Shown here: positions 44,963-55,175 of the stretch, piece by piece
Layout of the letters: each line of letters starts with the position of its first letter
How positions within the stretch are numbered: the first letter of the stretch is position 1
Assembly (NCBI RefSeq): GCF_946151075.1
Contig: NZ_OX267715.1
Location: forward strand, 1,341,881 to 1,405,880
Source: Neobacillus sp. Marseille-Q6967
GTDB taxonomy: Bacteria; Bacillota; Bacilli; Bacillales; Cytobacillaceae
DNA: 64,000 bases
Direction of reading: 5' to 3'
Position numbers and translations under genes: made by a program
Notes under the pieces: model-generated
What the model was told of the DNA's origin: nothing
The model's input: the letters and a program-made list of their open reading frames with translations, nothing else
Databases searched by the model: none

Positions 44963-45130
44963 ATTGACTCACGATCCTTTCAAAAGACCCCTGTTCCCAA
45001 TTGGTTGTTAATCTTAAAATATCCTTATCTTTAATTGGTTATACAATAGCAGCAGTTGATTGCTTCTGTAAACTTTTCATTTTTGTTCATTATTAAAAAT
45101 GATGTCATGCTATAAATAGACAACGACAAG

Positions 45131-45462
45131 CAAAAGAAGCCATAAATAATGGCTTCCAGATTGTCGAGAAAGGTTATTTTTCTCGGCAATTTTTAATTTT
45201 GTCTGAGTCTACCCAATTAAAAAATCATTAAAGATATGTGCCTGCACACTGGCCTGTTGATCTCCGCTCCAGGTGCTTCGCTTTCCGCGGGCGTGCCGGG
45301 GAAAGCGAAGCGCCTGGAGCGCAAATCAACAGCCTAGGTCGACAGTCTATATATTGATATTATACCAAATTAACGCGGTAAATTGTTAAAGTATACGAAC
45401 AAAATAAAAGGCTATCGAAAGTTTTTCGACAGCCTGGAAGCCATAAATAATGGCTTCTTTTG
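45131..45462. mobile_element. MITE-like element with about 42-bp terminal inverted repeats
   Basis: The left end (45131-45172) and the reverse complement of the right end (45462-45421) both read CAAAAGAAGCCAT, a 5-base loop, ATGGCTTCCAG, two variable bases and TGTCGA, about 35 of 42 identical. Each terminal repeat itself folds as GAAGCCAT/ATGGCTTC. Hairpins ATTGTCGAGAAA/TTTCTCGGCAAT and AGGCT-TCGAAA/TTTCGA-AGCCT lie just inside, and a GC-rich 79-bp palindrome is in the middle. There is no ORF and no clear target duplication. It fills the 510-bp gap 44963-45472; nothing else was seen there. Confidence 0.55.
45254..45332. repeat. GC-rich 79-bp imperfect palindrome
   Basis: CTGTTGAT...CGCTCCAGG..GCTTCGCTTTCC is mirrored by GGAAAGCGAAGC..CCTGGAGCG...ATCAACAG around a short GC loop, giving a stem of more than 30 bp. 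It is far richer in GC than its surroundings. Palindromes of this sequence type recur in many Bacillus genomes, as I recall, so it is probably a dispersed repeat. Confidence 0.7.
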
Positions 45463-45472
45463 TGTTTGTGAT

Positions 45473-46675
45473 TTAATTGACACTCTTAATATTTTCATTC
45501 AAGAATTTTAAAGCAGTACTTACGTAATAGTTGACTCCAAGAATGAGGGACTTTTCTTTCACATCGAATTTAGGATGATGATGTGGGTAATTCTCAGCCG
45601 GTTGGTCACTACCCGCACCTAAAAAAACAAAACATCCTGGAGTTGCAGCTGAAAAAGCAGAGAAATCTTCTCCTCCCATAATTGGTTGGGAGATTACTCG
45701 ATTGTCTTCACCAAAGGTTTCGACTATGGTTTGCTCGACTAATGCGGTGATGTTGTCTTCATTGACAACAGAAGCATAGCCAAGCTGATAATCAAATTCA
45801 TACGAAGCGTCATGTGCCTCCGTAAGCCCTTTAATCATCTTTTCAATCCAAATCGGAATTTGACTTCGAATTTCTGGATTAAATGTACGAACTGTACCAC
45901 CAATGGTCACTTTGTCAGGAATAATATTATTGGCGGTTCCACCATTAAACTTTGTTACCGAAATCACTGCTCGTTGACTTGCTTCCACTTTTCGCGAAAT
46001 AAACTGATTAATTCCGTTTACAATCTGCGCACCAATAGCGATAGGGTCAACCGTATCCTGTGGTGATGAACCATGCCCGCCCTTTCCTTGGATCACGATA
46101 TCAAAGGCATCCGTTCCTGCGGTTACCGGACCATAACAAAGCAAGAATTTCCCTGCAGGAACTTGAGAGGCAAGATGAAGACCAATCACGCCATCAATCC
46201 CTTCGGTAACCCCTGCCTTTACCATTTCTGATGCTCCACCTGGAAATAATTCCTCTGCATGCTGGAAGAAAAATCTGATTTCCCCTTGTATTTCTTCCTT
46301 TAATTTGGAGAGAACTTTCGCTGCTCCTAAAAGCATGGCCGTATGGCCATCATGGCCGCATGCGTGCATAACTCCGTTATTTTTTGAAGCAAATGGCAGT
46401 CCTGTTTCCTCCTGAATAGGAAGCGCATCCATATCTGCTCGTAATGCAACCACCTTACCAGGCTGATTTCCTGTAATGCGTCCCAAAATACTGGTTGGCG
46501 TTACTCTGGATACTTCGATATTACCGAAGGATTGAAGTTTTTCATACACGTAGTTTGATGTTTCATATTCCTGAAATGAAAGCTCAGGATTTTCATGAAA
46601 ATGCCTTCGCCACTCCACTACTTCCTGTTCAACAGCCTTAACTAATTTCTGAATATCAAGCGTTTTCTCAACCAC
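45473..46675 (-). CDS. M20-family amidohydrolase (N-acyl amino acid/hippurate hydrolase type)
   Basis: This 400-residue dinuclear metallohydrolase has the first metal ligands in HACGHDGHTAMLLGAAKVL, the catalytic ALRADMDALPIQEETGLPF, HAEELFPGG and the late IMGGEDFSAF. The lid domain at about 190-300 mediates dimerisation. It removes acyl groups from N-acyl amino acids or indole and benzoyl conjugates. GTG at 46675, seven bases after GGAGGG, is preferred to the overlapping TTG. It is the last gene after a peptide ABC transporter, which probably delivers its substrate. Confidence 0.9.
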   Translation of the reverse strand: MVEKTLDIQKLVKAVEQEVVEWRRHFHENPELSFQEYETSNYVYEKLQSFGNIEVSRVTPTSILGRITGNQPGKVVALRADMDALPIQEETGLPFASKNNGVMHACGHDGHTAMLLGAAKVLSKLKEEIQGEIRFFFQHAEELFPGGASEMVKAGVTEGIDGVIGLHLASQVPAGKFLLCYGPVTAGTDAFDIVIQGKGGHGSSPQDTVDPIAIGAQIVNGINQFISRKVEASQRAVISVTKFNGGTANNIIPDKVTIGGTVRTFNPEIRSQIPIWIEKMIKGLTEAHDASYEFDYQLGYASVVNEDNITALVEQTIVETFGEDNRVISQPIMGGEDFSAFSAATPGCFVFLGAGSDQPAENYPHHHPKFDVKEKSLILGVNYYVSTALKFLNENIKSVN

Positions 46676-46705
46676 AAACAATCCCTCCTAAAAATTCATG
46701 TTTTT

Positions 46706-46745
46706 AAGAAAGGGCTTAATACCATTTGCTTCCAAGCCCTTTCTT
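46706..46745. terminator. stem-loop between the binding-protein and amidohydrolase genes
   Basis: AAGAAAGGGCTT and AAGCCCTTTCTT form a perfect 12-bp stem with a 16-nt loop. The minus-strand side lacks a U run, so it may stabilise or process the polycistronic mRNA, or terminate only partly. Confidence 0.65.
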
Positions 46746-46775
46746 AGTTTTTTACTAAGAAAATAGTAATCTATT

Positions 46776-48410
46776 CTATTTTTCAATGACCCACTCATGG
46801 ACATTGTAGAACATTCCAAATTCTTTTGGTTCTCCTACTTTTACCTTTTTGGAGACGGCTCCCATTTTATAATCTGCATACAATGTAATAGTAGGAAGCT
46901 CCTCATGTAAGATTTCTTGAATCTCGTCATAAATCACTCTTCTTTTTTCAGCATTTGCTTCCAGTTTCCCTTGAGCCAATAATTGGTCAATCGTTGAATT
47001 GTTGTACCCGGCAAAATTATATGCTGCGGTTGAAGAATAATAAATGGATACGTCCGGATCAATTAAGTATTTCAAACCAAGGAACATCAGATCGAATTCC
47101 TGCTTCTGCCCTTTTTGCATATGAGTAGGAAAATCAAATTTTTGAATTTGGACATTAAGACCAACCGCACGGAGATTTTCAGAAATGATAACGGCCGCTT
47201 GTTCACGTACTTGGTTTCCTACAGGTACATTTAGTTTAATTGGCTTACTCATATCCCAGTCTGACTCTTCAAGAAGTTTCTTTGCTTTTTCAGGGTCATA
47301 TTCATAATTTTTAATCTTCTTATTCAAATAGAGATGAGGGGGTGTAAACGCCCCATCGACGATTTCCGCTTTCTCTTTTAATAGTTTTTCGACGATTTGA
47401 GGACGGTTAATTGCGTGAACAATCGCTTGTCGAACCTTTTGGTCATCAATCGTCTTCACATTAAAGTAAAGCATTTGGTAATCGAATGGTTTACCTTCCA
47501 CCGTACGAATATTTGCCATGTTTTTAACCTTTTCATAATCTTGAACGGCAATAGCACCCACAGCAGGAAAGTTCATATGCACTTCACCGGTTTGCAGTTG
47601 TGCTGTTAGGTTGGCTGAAGGTAAAACCTTAAAGAAAAGTTTCTCTGTTTTCGGTGCACCAAGATAATAGTCTGGATTTGCTTTCAATTCAACATGGGAT
47701 TCAGGACTAAAATCTTTAAGCGTATACGCTCCGCTTGTTACATTTGGTTTTAGCATGAAAGGATCTTGATGAAGGGTGGCAAGTTCTTTGTCTTTTAAAA
47801 TATGACTTGGTATAATCCGGGAACGGTAACCAAGATATTCTTTTAAGTAATTAGGATCGACTGGTTGTTTTGTATGAATTTTAACTGTTTTCTCATCAAC
47901 AATTTCAATCCCCTTGATGCTAGTTTCACCTTCTGGAAGTGTTCCATTTTCGGTGAGCCCCACAATCATATTCAAAGTTTTTATACCAAGACTTTGTACT
48001 TTTGGATTTGCCATGGTCTCTAATGTAAATTTAATGTCCTCAGATGTTACCGGCTTTCCATCGGTCCAGTTGGCCTTTGGATGGATTTTAATCGTAAAGG
48101 TTTGATTATCTTCCGTTTCAAAGCTTTCAGCCAATTTTGGAAGAAATTCCATATTTTCATTCACATCTAACAATGGATCGAACAAGATGGAGGCAATCTG
48201 AATCGCAGCAGAATCCCGTACATTAATTGGATTGATGGCACCTACTGCATTTGAAATCCCGATAACAATGGAATCCCCTGAACTGGCTTGTTTTTCCTCA
48301 CCATTCTCTGTTGATGGTGAAGATGTTTCCTTTGACCCAGTACAGGCGCTGAGAAACACTAATATAAGAATAGATAAAACGGAAATAAACCTTACACCAA
48401 ATTTCCTCAT
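46776..48410 (-). CDS. peptide-type ABC transporter substrate-binding lipoprotein, cluster 2
   Basis: This 544-residue SBP family 5 protein has the signal RFISVLSILILVFLSAC (lipobox LSAC, lipidated Cys at about 23) and the family segment IKIHPKANWTDGKPVTSEDIKFTLE. It is encoded last of the transporter genes, next to the M20 amidohydrolase. The likely ligand is a peptide or N-acylated amino acid. Confidence 0.92.
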   Translation of the reverse strand: MRKFGVRFISVLSILILVFLSACTGSKETSSPSTENGEEKQASSGDSIVIGISNAVGAINPINVRDSAAIQIASILFDPLLDVNENMEFLPKLAESFETEDNQTFTIKIHPKANWTDGKPVTSEDIKFTLETMANPKVQSLGIKTLNMIVGLTENGTLPEGETSIKGIEIVDEKTVKIHTKQPVDPNYLKEYLGYRSRIIPSHILKDKELATLHQDPFMLKPNVTSGAYTLKDFSPESHVELKANPDYYLGAPKTEKLFFKVLPSANLTAQLQTGEVHMNFPAVGAIAVQDYEKVKNMANIRTVEGKPFDYQMLYFNVKTIDDQKVRQAIVHAINRPQIVEKLLKEKAEIVDGAFTPPHLYLNKKIKNYEYDPEKAKKLLEESDWDMSKPIKLNVPVGNQVREQAAVIISENLRAVGLNVQIQKFDFPTHMQKGQKQEFDLMFLGLKYLIDPDVSIYYSSTAAYNFAGYNNSTIDQLLAQGKLEANAEKRRVIYDEIQEILHEELPTITLYADYKMGAVSKKVKVGEPKEFGMFYNVHEWVIEK

Positions 48411-48439
48411 AAATACCCTCTTTTCATTGATTTAGTTTT

Positions 48440-49369
48440 TTATTTTATTGTTTTAGGATCTAGTGCATCACGTAAGCCATCCCCAATAAAGTTAATGCTT
48501 AGAACAACTAAGACAATGAGAACGCCTGGAGGAACCCAAAGCCACGGTTGGGAGGTTAAGACGGTTAACGACTGGGCTTCAGTAAGCATGTTGCCCCAGC
48601 TCGCGGTTGGGGGTTGAACACCCATTCCCAAGAAGCTTAAAGATGCTTCAATAATAATCGCTGCAGCTATTCCAAATGTTGCATGGACAAGGATTGGGGC
48701 GATGGCATTTGGCAAAATATGAAAAAAGAGAATACGAGGCGTACTATAGCCAAGTACCACACTCGATTTGACAAAATCAACATTTTTTAAAGAAAGGACG
48801 CTGCCCCGTACGAGCCTGGCAACAGAAGGCCAGCCTAGTAATCCGAGAATCCAAATAATATTCAAGAGACTTGGCCCTAATACACTAACAACAACAAGAA
48901 TAATCATTAAATTTGGAAATGACATAAAAACATCTGTTATACGCATTAACAGAATATCGATCCAACCACCAAAGTAACCTGAAACGGCTCCTAAAATGGT
49001 GCCGATTACGGTGTAAATCAAAACTGCCCCAAGGCCAACCAGCATAGATACTCGAGATGCATACACTAACCGTGCGAAAATGTCCCTGCCAACTTGGTCT
49101 GTGCCCAGCCAATGTTCTCCTGATGGAGGGGCACTGAATTGATCATAAATCTGAAACGGATCTTTTGGTGCTATCAATGGGGCAAAAATAGCTGCCAGCA
49201 CGATGCACAGCATAACGAACAGCCCTGTTACTGCTAAACGGTGTTTCAAAAATCGTTTCACGATAATTTGAAGAGGCGTTTCTTCCTTTCCAAGATCTGG
49301 ATGGGTTATCCCGATTTCCTGCAGCGATGATTCCATTTCTGTTTTAATTTTTGATTCCGGCATTGCCAT
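48440..49369 (-). CDS. peptide-type ABC transporter permease (DppC-like), cluster 2
   Basis: This 309-residue permease has a 40-residue cytoplasmic N-terminus, then FLKHRLAVTGLFVMLCIVLA, HWLGTDQVGRDIFARLVYASR and the EAA-type loop FVKSSVVLGYSTPRILFFHI. It ends LRDALDPKTIK. GGAGGAAG precedes the ATG. Confidence 0.93.
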   Translation of the reverse strand: MAMPESKIKTEMESSLQEIGITHPDLGKEETPLQIIVKRFLKHRLAVTGLFVMLCIVLAAIFAPLIAPKDPFQIYDQFSAPPSGEHWLGTDQVGRDIFARLVYASRVSMLVGLGAVLIYTVIGTILGAVSGYFGGWIDILLMRITDVFMSFPNLMIILVVVSVLGPSLLNIIWILGLLGWPSVARLVRGSVLSLKNVDFVKSSVVLGYSTPRILFFHILPNAIAPILVHATFGIAAAIIIEASLSFLGMGVQPPTASWGNMLTEAQSLTVLTSQPWLWVPPGVLIVLVVLSINFIGDGLRDALDPKTIK

Positions 49370-49386
49370 TATGGTCTTCCTCCTTC

Positions 49387-50337
49387 CTATTTGTATTTAA
49401 TTCTAGGATCTGCAAAGGAATAAAAAATATCGGTAAGTAGATTGGCTGCCAGCACGATGAATGCCGTTAATAGATTCAATGCCATCAACGTAGGATAATC
49501 CCGTGACATAATCGATTGAATCGTCAGCTGACCCATTCCTGGCCATTGAAACACCTGTTCCGTAATCACAGCACCTGCTAGCAGCAACGGAATTTCTAGA
49601 CCAATTATGGTGATAATTGGGATTAACGCATTCCTTAAGGCATGCTTATTCGTAACAACAAATTCCCTAAGCCCCTTGGCTCTTGCTGTTCTTAAATAAT
49701 CCTGGCCAAGTACCTCTAGCAAACTTGCACGAACATAACGTACATTTTTACCAGCTATTCCGATGGCAAGGACGAAAACCGGCAGAATCAGATGTTTTAA
49801 CCGATCGATAAAATCACCTTCACTGCCCAAGGTTGACATGCCGCCGGCAGGTAGTATTTGCCATTCTACCGCAAAGATATAAATCACCCCTAAACCAAGA
49901 AAAAAATGCGGGGTTGAAATTCCTAAGAATGAAGTTCCAGTCACAAAATAATCAAGCTTACTGTATTGTTTAACCGCACTGATGATTCCAATCGGAATGG
50001 CTATCGCTAATCCTACCAATAGCGCAATTCCCATTAGTTGAAATGTGGGACCAATCCGCTCGAAGATAATCTCATGGACGGGTTCATACGTAGAATAGGA
50101 ATATCCTAGATTTCCTTGAAACATATTTGTCAACCAGCGAAAATATTGAACCCAAATCGGATCATTTAATCCTAATTGTTCTTTTCTTAATTCAATCTGC
50201 TCTGGTGTGGAATTAGGGTCAATGTACATGTCAACAGGGTTTCCCGGAGCCATGGTAATAATTAAAAAGTTGACAATTGTCACGCCAAACAGAACCGGAA
50301 TCGCAATGAGAAGACGTCGAACTATATATGGAACCAT
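49387..50337 (-). CDS. peptide-type ABC transporter permease (DppB-like), cluster 2
   Basis: This 316-residue permease starts YIVRRLLIAIPVLFGVTIVN and has APGNPVDMYIDPNSTPEQ. The EAA loop is YLRTARAKGLREFVVTNKHALRN, and the end is DIFYSFADPRIKYK. It has six predicted helices and pairs with the DppC-like subunit. Confidence 0.93.
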   Translation of the reverse strand: MVPYIVRRLLIAIPVLFGVTIVNFLIITMAPGNPVDMYIDPNSTPEQIELRKEQLGLNDPIWVQYFRWLTNMFQGNLGYSYSTYEPVHEIIFERIGPTFQLMGIALLVGLAIAIPIGIISAVKQYSKLDYFVTGTSFLGISTPHFFLGLGVIYIFAVEWQILPAGGMSTLGSEGDFIDRLKHLILPVFVLAIGIAGKNVRYVRASLLEVLGQDYLRTARAKGLREFVVTNKHALRNALIPIITIIGLEIPLLLAGAVITEQVFQWPGMGQLTIQSIMSRDYPTLMALNLLTAFIVLAANLLTDIFYSFADPRIKYK

Positions 50338-50391
50338 TATTTACACCTACTTTCTTTTGAAATTCATGACTTTCCTTACCAAGGCTCTGTT

Positions 50392-51375
50392 TTACATTTC
50401 ACTAACCGCAAAGCATGCAACTGTATGATCCTCTCCTTTTAGCACCGGAACCTGCTCGCGGCAAATGGCTTTAGCAATAGGACAGCGAGTATGAAAACTG
50501 CATCCGCTCGGTGGATTGGCAGGACTTGGCACGTCCCCTGCAATGACGATCCTATCTTTCGATCGCATTTCCGGATTTGGAATCGGATAAGAGCTTAATA
50601 AGGCTTTTGTATAAGGATGCTTCGGGTTTTTAAAAATTTCCTCGGTTTTCGCCACCTCAACGATTTTTCCCAAATACATAACCGCAATACGATCACTGAT
50701 ATACTTCACGGCCCCTAAACCGTGAGCGATAAATAAATACGTTAAATGAAACTCCTTCTGCAAATCTTTCAGCAAGTTCAAGATTTGCGCCTGAATCGAA
50801 ACATCTAAGGCAGAAACAGGTTCATCACAAATAATGAGTTTGGGATTTAACGAGAGTGCCCTGGCAATCCCGATTCGCTGGCGCTGGCCACCTGAAAATT
50901 CATGAGGATAACGGTTTTTATAACTTTTGGGTAAACCGACTAGTTCCAAAAGCTCGTCCACCCGTTTGTGCAGGTTTTCTTTCTCTACTACTTTATGAAT
51001 TCTCATCGGTTCTTCTAATAAATCCTTCACTCTTTTTCTTGGATTTAGAGAAGAGTAGGGATCCTGAAAGATAATCTGTAAATCACTTCGAATAGTTTTC
51101 ATCATTTCCTTAGTGATTTCTTGCTCTTGATAATACATTTTTCCTTCAGTCGCCTCTTCCAAACGAACAAGAGTCTTCCCAATGGTTGACTTACCGCAGC
51201 CGGACTCTCCAACCAGACCAAGCGTTTCCCCGGCGTTGATAAAAAAATCCACACCATCCACTGCTTTCACATGTCCGACTGTCCTCGATAAAACTCCTTT
51301 TTTGATAGGATAATAGGTTTTTAGTTTTTCTACGCGTAATAAAGGAGCAGCTGCTTCACCCGACCTAGTGCTCAT
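50392..51375 (-). CDS. peptide-type ABC transporter ATP-binding protein (DppF-like), cluster 2
   Basis: This 327-residue ATPase has [38 protein letters not shown] and the C-terminal [14 protein letters not shown] element. Its gene overlaps the preceding DppD-like gene by 11 bases. GGAGGAG precedes the ATG. Confidence 0.93.
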   Translation of the reverse strand: MSTRSGEAAAPLLRVEKLKTYYPIKKGVLSRTVGHVKAVDGVDFFINAGETLGLVGESGCGKSTIGKTLVRLEEATEGKMYYQEQEITKEMMKTIRSDLQIIFQDPYSSLNPRKRVKDLLEEPMRIHKVVEKENLHKRVDELLELVGLPKSYKNRYPHEFSGGQRQRIGIARALSLNPKLIICDEPVSALDVSIQAQILNLLKDLQKEFHLTYLFIAHGLGAVKYISDRIAVMYLGKIVEVAKTEEIFKNPKHPYTKALLSSYPIPNPEMRSKDRIVIAGDVPSPANPPSGCSFHTRCPIAKAICREQVPVLKGEDHTVACFAVSEM

Positions 51376-52387
51376 TAATTAACTCCTCCTCCCTACTACC
51401 AGATAGAGTTTTTATTAATTCCTGCTCTATTAACCAGCACCTCACCTTATGACCCTCTTGGATTTCCTTTAAATCGGGTTGTTCTAATTTGCATCGATCG
51501 GTTGCATGCGAACACCTGGTGTGGAACCTGCAGCCTTTTGGCATATGTTTTACACTAGGTACCGATCCCGGTATAGAGTCAAGACGCATATGATTTTCAT
51601 ATTCGATATGGGGTATGGATGCCATTAATCCTTGTGTATAAGGATGTTTTGGATTTTTGAAAAGAGTAAAAACATCTGCTTCCTCTACTACCTGCCCAGC
51701 GTACATAACAATCACCCGATCTGCGATTTCTGCAATAACCCCAAGATCATGTGTAATCAACATGATTGCCGTTTCTGAATCATTTTGCAGATTCTTCATC
51801 AATTGCAAAATTTGAGCCTGAATCGTGACATCCAGTGCTGTAGTCGGTTCATCCGCAATTAACAGCTTTGGTTTGCATGCAAGCGCCATGGCAATCATCA
51901 CTCTTTGTCTCATTCCCCCAGACAGGGCATGCGGATATTCATTCATGATTTCTTCAGCTCTTGGAATTCCTACTTTTTTTAGCATTTCAATGGCATATTT
52001 TTTTGCCTCTTTCGTATTCATTTTTAAATGCAACCTGATTCCTTCCATCATTTGATTTCCAATGCAAAAGACAGGGTTAAGTGAGGTCATGGGTTCCTGA
52101 AAAATCATCGAAATTTCATTTCCTCTGATTTCTCTTAGACGGTGTTCAGAAACCTTTGTTAGGTCTTCATTCCCGAAAAAAATGCTCCCGCTTTTCACCT
52201 TTCCAGTTTTTCCGAGCAGTCCCATGATTGATAGGGATGTAACACTCTTACCGCAGCCAGATTCACCCACAATGCCAATTGTTTCGCTTGGTTTAATGGT
52301 GAAGCTTACTTCTTCAACGGAAATAATTTCTTCCTTCTCAGATTGAAAAGCGATTTTCACTTGATCCACTTCAAGTAAACGACTCAT
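51365..52387 (-). CDS. peptide-type ABC transporter ATP-binding protein (DppD-like), cluster 2
   Basis: This 340-residue ATPase has [40 protein letters not shown] and CRFHTRCSHATDRC. It is the first gene of the transporter-amidohydrolase operon and is divergent from the two-component system at 52653, which probably regulates it. Confidence 0.93.
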   Translation of the reverse strand: MSRLLEVDQVKIAFQSEKEEIISVEEVSFTIKPSETIGIVGESGCGKSVTSLSIMGLLGKTGKVKSGSIFFGNEDLTKVSEHRLREIRGNEISMIFQEPMTSLNPVFCIGNQMMEGIRLHLKMNTKEAKKYAIEMLKKVGIPRAEEIMNEYPHALSGGMRQRVMIAMALACKPKLLIADEPTTALDVTIQAQILQLMKNLQNDSETAIMLITHDLGVIAEIADRVIVMYAGQVVEEADVFTLFKNPKHPYTQGLMASIPHIEYENHMRLDSIPGSVPSVKHMPKGCRFHTRCSHATDRCKLEQPDLKEIQEGHKVRCWLIEQELIKTLSGSREEELINEH

Positions 52388-52422
52388 ACACTGCTCACCA
52401 CTCTTTCGATAATGACTTATAA

Positions 52423-52436
52423 TGACACCGTTTAAA
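52423..52436 (-). promoter_or_regulatory. weak candidate cre site before peptide transporter cluster 2
   Basis: On the minus strand TTTAAACGGTGTCA matches the cre consensus at 12 of 14 positions, 36 bp before the DppD-like start. The rest of the 265-bp divergent region is AT-rich and shows no other clear site. Confidence 0.3.
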
Positions 52437-52652
52437 GTGTTAAAATATAAAAAATATTCAGTCTTTTGTTGTGCGAATAAGGCTTTATTCTTTTATTTAG
52501 TTTTATTTAATCAGAGTATCTTATGAAAAAAAAGGCACTTCAATTGACTTTTCGTATCATTAGTTGACAAGACGAATGACATACATCCTTGCTGAAACAA
52601 TGAAACTATTGTATATTTTGAATATTAAAATAACTTTATAAGGTGGTGTCTC

Positions 52653-53396
52653 ATGTACAAATTGGTTATTGCTGATGACGAGTATGAAATCCGTCATGGA
52701 TTGGTTAACTATTTTCCATGGGATGATTTGGGGTTTGAAGTCATCGGACAAGCAGCAAATGGAAAGGAGGCACTAGAGATTATTTCGGAAGGAAAAACAG
52801 ATGTGTTACTATGTGACATTCAAATGCCTGTGATGACAGGAATTGATGTGATTAAGGAAATACACGAGCAAGGCTCTCCCGTTTTCACTGTTTTTTTAAG
52901 CGGTTATCAAGAGTTTCAATATGCCCAAAATGCTATCAAATATGGAGTAAAAAATTATATCCTTAAACCTACTAAGTTTCCTGAGATTACGGAGGCCTTT
53001 ACACAAATCAAAAAGGAACTTGATCAAAGAACCCAGCCGCAGGTACAGCCATCACCACTAAATAGAAGCAGCAATATCGAAAATGATCCAATCATCTTAA
53101 AGATAAAAGAGTATGTGAAAAAAAATTATAAGAATGCTACTTTAGAAGAAGCAGCACAAATTGTTTTTATGAACCCTCATTATGTCAGCAAGTATTTCAA
53201 GCAAAAAACGGAGGAAAATTTCTCCGAGTTTGTTTTTCAAATAAAGATGGAGGAAGCTGGGAAACTATTAAAGAATTTGGAGTTTAAAACATATGAAGTC
53301 AGTGAAATGGTCGGATATACTAATGCGAAGAATTTTACACGAGCCTTTCGTAAGTATTTTGGTGTTAGTCCAAAAGAATATCGTTTTATGGGTTAA
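52653..53396 (+). CDS. YesN-type response regulator (REC plus AraC HTH)
   Basis: This 247-residue protein has a receiver domain with acidic pocket ADDE, phospho-acceptor D55 (LLCDIQMPVMTG) and the conserved Lys in YILKPTKF. A linker follows, then a C-terminal AraC-type double HTH (ATLEEAAQIVFMNPHYVSKYF, and YTNAKNFTRAFRKYFGVSPKEYR). It binds DNA when phosphorylated by the kinase encoded 12 bp downstream. The peptide transporter operon, divergent on the left, is the likely target. AAGGTGGTG precedes the ATG. Confidence 0.92.
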   Translation: MYKLVIADDEYEIRHGLVNYFPWDDLGFEVIGQAANGKEALEIISEGKTDVLLCDIQMPVMTGIDVIKEIHEQGSPVFTVFLSGYQEFQYAQNAIKYGVKNYILKPTKFPEITEAFTQIKKELDQRTQPQVQPSPLNRSSNIENDPIILKIKEYVKKNYKNATLEEAAQIVFMNPHYVSKYFKQKTEENFSEFVFQIKMEEAGKLLKNLEFKTYEVSEMVGYTNAKNFTRAFRKYFGVSPKEYRFMG

Positions 53397-53408
53397 TGGA
53401 ATAAAGCC

Positions 53409-55175
53409 ATGAAATCAATCAAACGTTCCTTTTATTTAAAAAACTTAGTAAAACTGCTCATCCCGATGCTTATTCCACTGATTATTTTAGGGTCTCTTGC
53501 TAACATTTTAATTCACCTTCATATTAAGGAAAAAATTAATCAAGAAAATTTAAATATGCTTAGTCAAATTCGCAGTAATGTGGAGATTATCTTTAATGAA
53601 CTTGATTCGATTAATTTGACCATTGTCGCAAGTGCCCTTGAATTTGTTGATTTACAAAATATGCTTCAAAAAGAATGGTTTGATCCTGAGGACCATAAAA
53701 AGCTGGCATCATTAAAAAATATAATCGATTCTCCTTCTCTTGCACATCCATATATAGATTCAATTTATATTTACATAGAAAATAATAGGAATCGCTTTCT
53801 AACCACTTCTACAGGAGGAGTTGTCGATTTAACTAGTTATGAAGATACCTCATGGTACCAAAGCTATCACCGTGATAAAGGCAACAAAGAGATCTGGACA
53901 GAGAATAGGACCATTTATCGTTCTCCTTTCGATACAGTAGAACAGAAAATTGATGTCATAACAGTATATCGAAACTTCACTTTAGCCAATGGAAACCTCG
54001 GGGTGATTGTACTAAATGTAAATACCTCCTATTTAAAGAATTATCTCAACACTTTAGACAAAATCAAGGGACAAAATATTTTGGTGATCGATCATAATAG
54101 TCAGGTTCTCTTTGAGAACTACCCTGTTCAATTAACAGCATCTGAAATCAAATCAATGGTTTCATCTCCTAAAACCATGAACTCCATTAACATTCAAAAT
54201 CAGCGGTCTATTGCGTTTAAACTAGAATCAGAAAAGTATGAATGGGCATTTTTTTCTACCATTCCAAAAACAGCCCTTTATAAAGCCACTTATCAACTAA
54301 GTATCATAACATTATTACTACTATTCTCTTCTGTGATTGTAGGAGTGATTGTGGCCTACTATTTAACAAAAAAGAATTTCGCTGATATCCAGTCGGTCCT
54401 TTCGATTTTAAATAAAGCCGAAAAGGGTGAAACATTGCCCCATTTACCTTCTAAGGTGAACGATATACACAGTTATATTATTCATAAAATCATTACAAAC
54501 TTTATGGAACAATCATATTTGAAGGTCCTTCTATCCGAACGTAAATATAAAATGCAGGCACTGGAATTAGCCGTGCATCAATCGCAGTTAAATCCACACT
54601 TTTTATTTAACACACTCGAAACCATCAATTGGAAAGTGATTAGCCTTACTAAAAGACCAAATGAAATCAATGAAATGATCGATAACTTAGCTACGATCCT
54701 CCGCTATTCATTAGAAGCCCATAACGGATTAGTTTTTTTAATGGAGGAAATGAAACATACAAGAAGTTATATAGAAATCCAGAAGATACGATACAAAGAC
54801 AAATTTGACGTCATTTGGGATTTCGATGAAGAGTTGGAGAAATATTATGTTTTGAAACTGATCCTTCAGCCGCTAATAGAAAATTGTCTAGTTCATGGCA
54901 AAGTGGAATCGAAAAAACTGACGATAAAAATTAAAATCAAACTAACAAAATCGAACCTCGACATGGCTGTTATCGATAATGGTGCTGGCATTGAGACGGA
55001 CAAGCTCTCAACAATCAGGTCAAAATTAGCTTCCAATTATACATCGACGGAGCATATCGGACTATACAATACACATAAGCGGTTGCAATTAACGTTTGGT
55101 GATGACTTTGGAGCTATCATCTACAGTAAATCCGGCTGGGGAACGGTTGTCAGAATCAGAATACCAATTAATTAA
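53409..55175 (+). CDS. YesM-type sensor histidine kinase
   Basis: This 588-residue kinase has a first membrane helix (about 12-33) and an extracellular dCache-like sensor to about 290. A second helix is near 298-318, followed by a HAMP-like region. The His_kinase domain has HQSQLNPHFLFNTLETINW, the phospho-acceptor being the His of NPHFLFN, and the HATPase part has LILQPLIENCLVHG and DNGAGIE. YesM/YesN pairs usually sense extracellular sugars or peptides and control adjacent ABC transporters. Confidence 0.92.
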   Translation: MKSIKRSFYLKNLVKLLIPMLIPLIILGSLANILIHLHIKEKINQENLNMLSQIRSNVEIIFNELDSINLTIVASALEFVDLQNMLQKEWFDPEDHKKLASLKNIIDSPSLAHPYIDSIYIYIENNRNRFLTTSTGGVVDLTSYEDTSWYQSYHRDKGNKEIWTENRTIYRSPFDTVEQKIDVITVYRNFTLANGNLGVIVLNVNTSYLKNYLNTLDKIKGQNILVIDHNSQVLFENYPVQLTASEIKSMVSSPKTMNSINIQNQRSIAFKLESEKYEWAFFSTIPKTALYKATYQLSIITLLLLFSSVIVGVIVAYYLTKKNFADIQSVLSILNKAEKGETLPHLPSKVNDIHSYIIHKIITNFMEQSYLKVLLSERKYKMQALELAVHQSQLNPHFLFNTLETINWKVISLTKRPNEINEMIDNLATILRYSLEAHNGLVFLMEEMKHTRSYIEIQKIRYKDKFDVIWDFDEELEKYYVLKLILQPLIENCLVHGKVESKKLTIKIKIKLTKSNLDMAVIDNGAGIETDKLSTIRSKLASNYTSTEHIGLYNTHKRLQLTFGDDFGAIIYSKSGWGTVVRIRIPIN

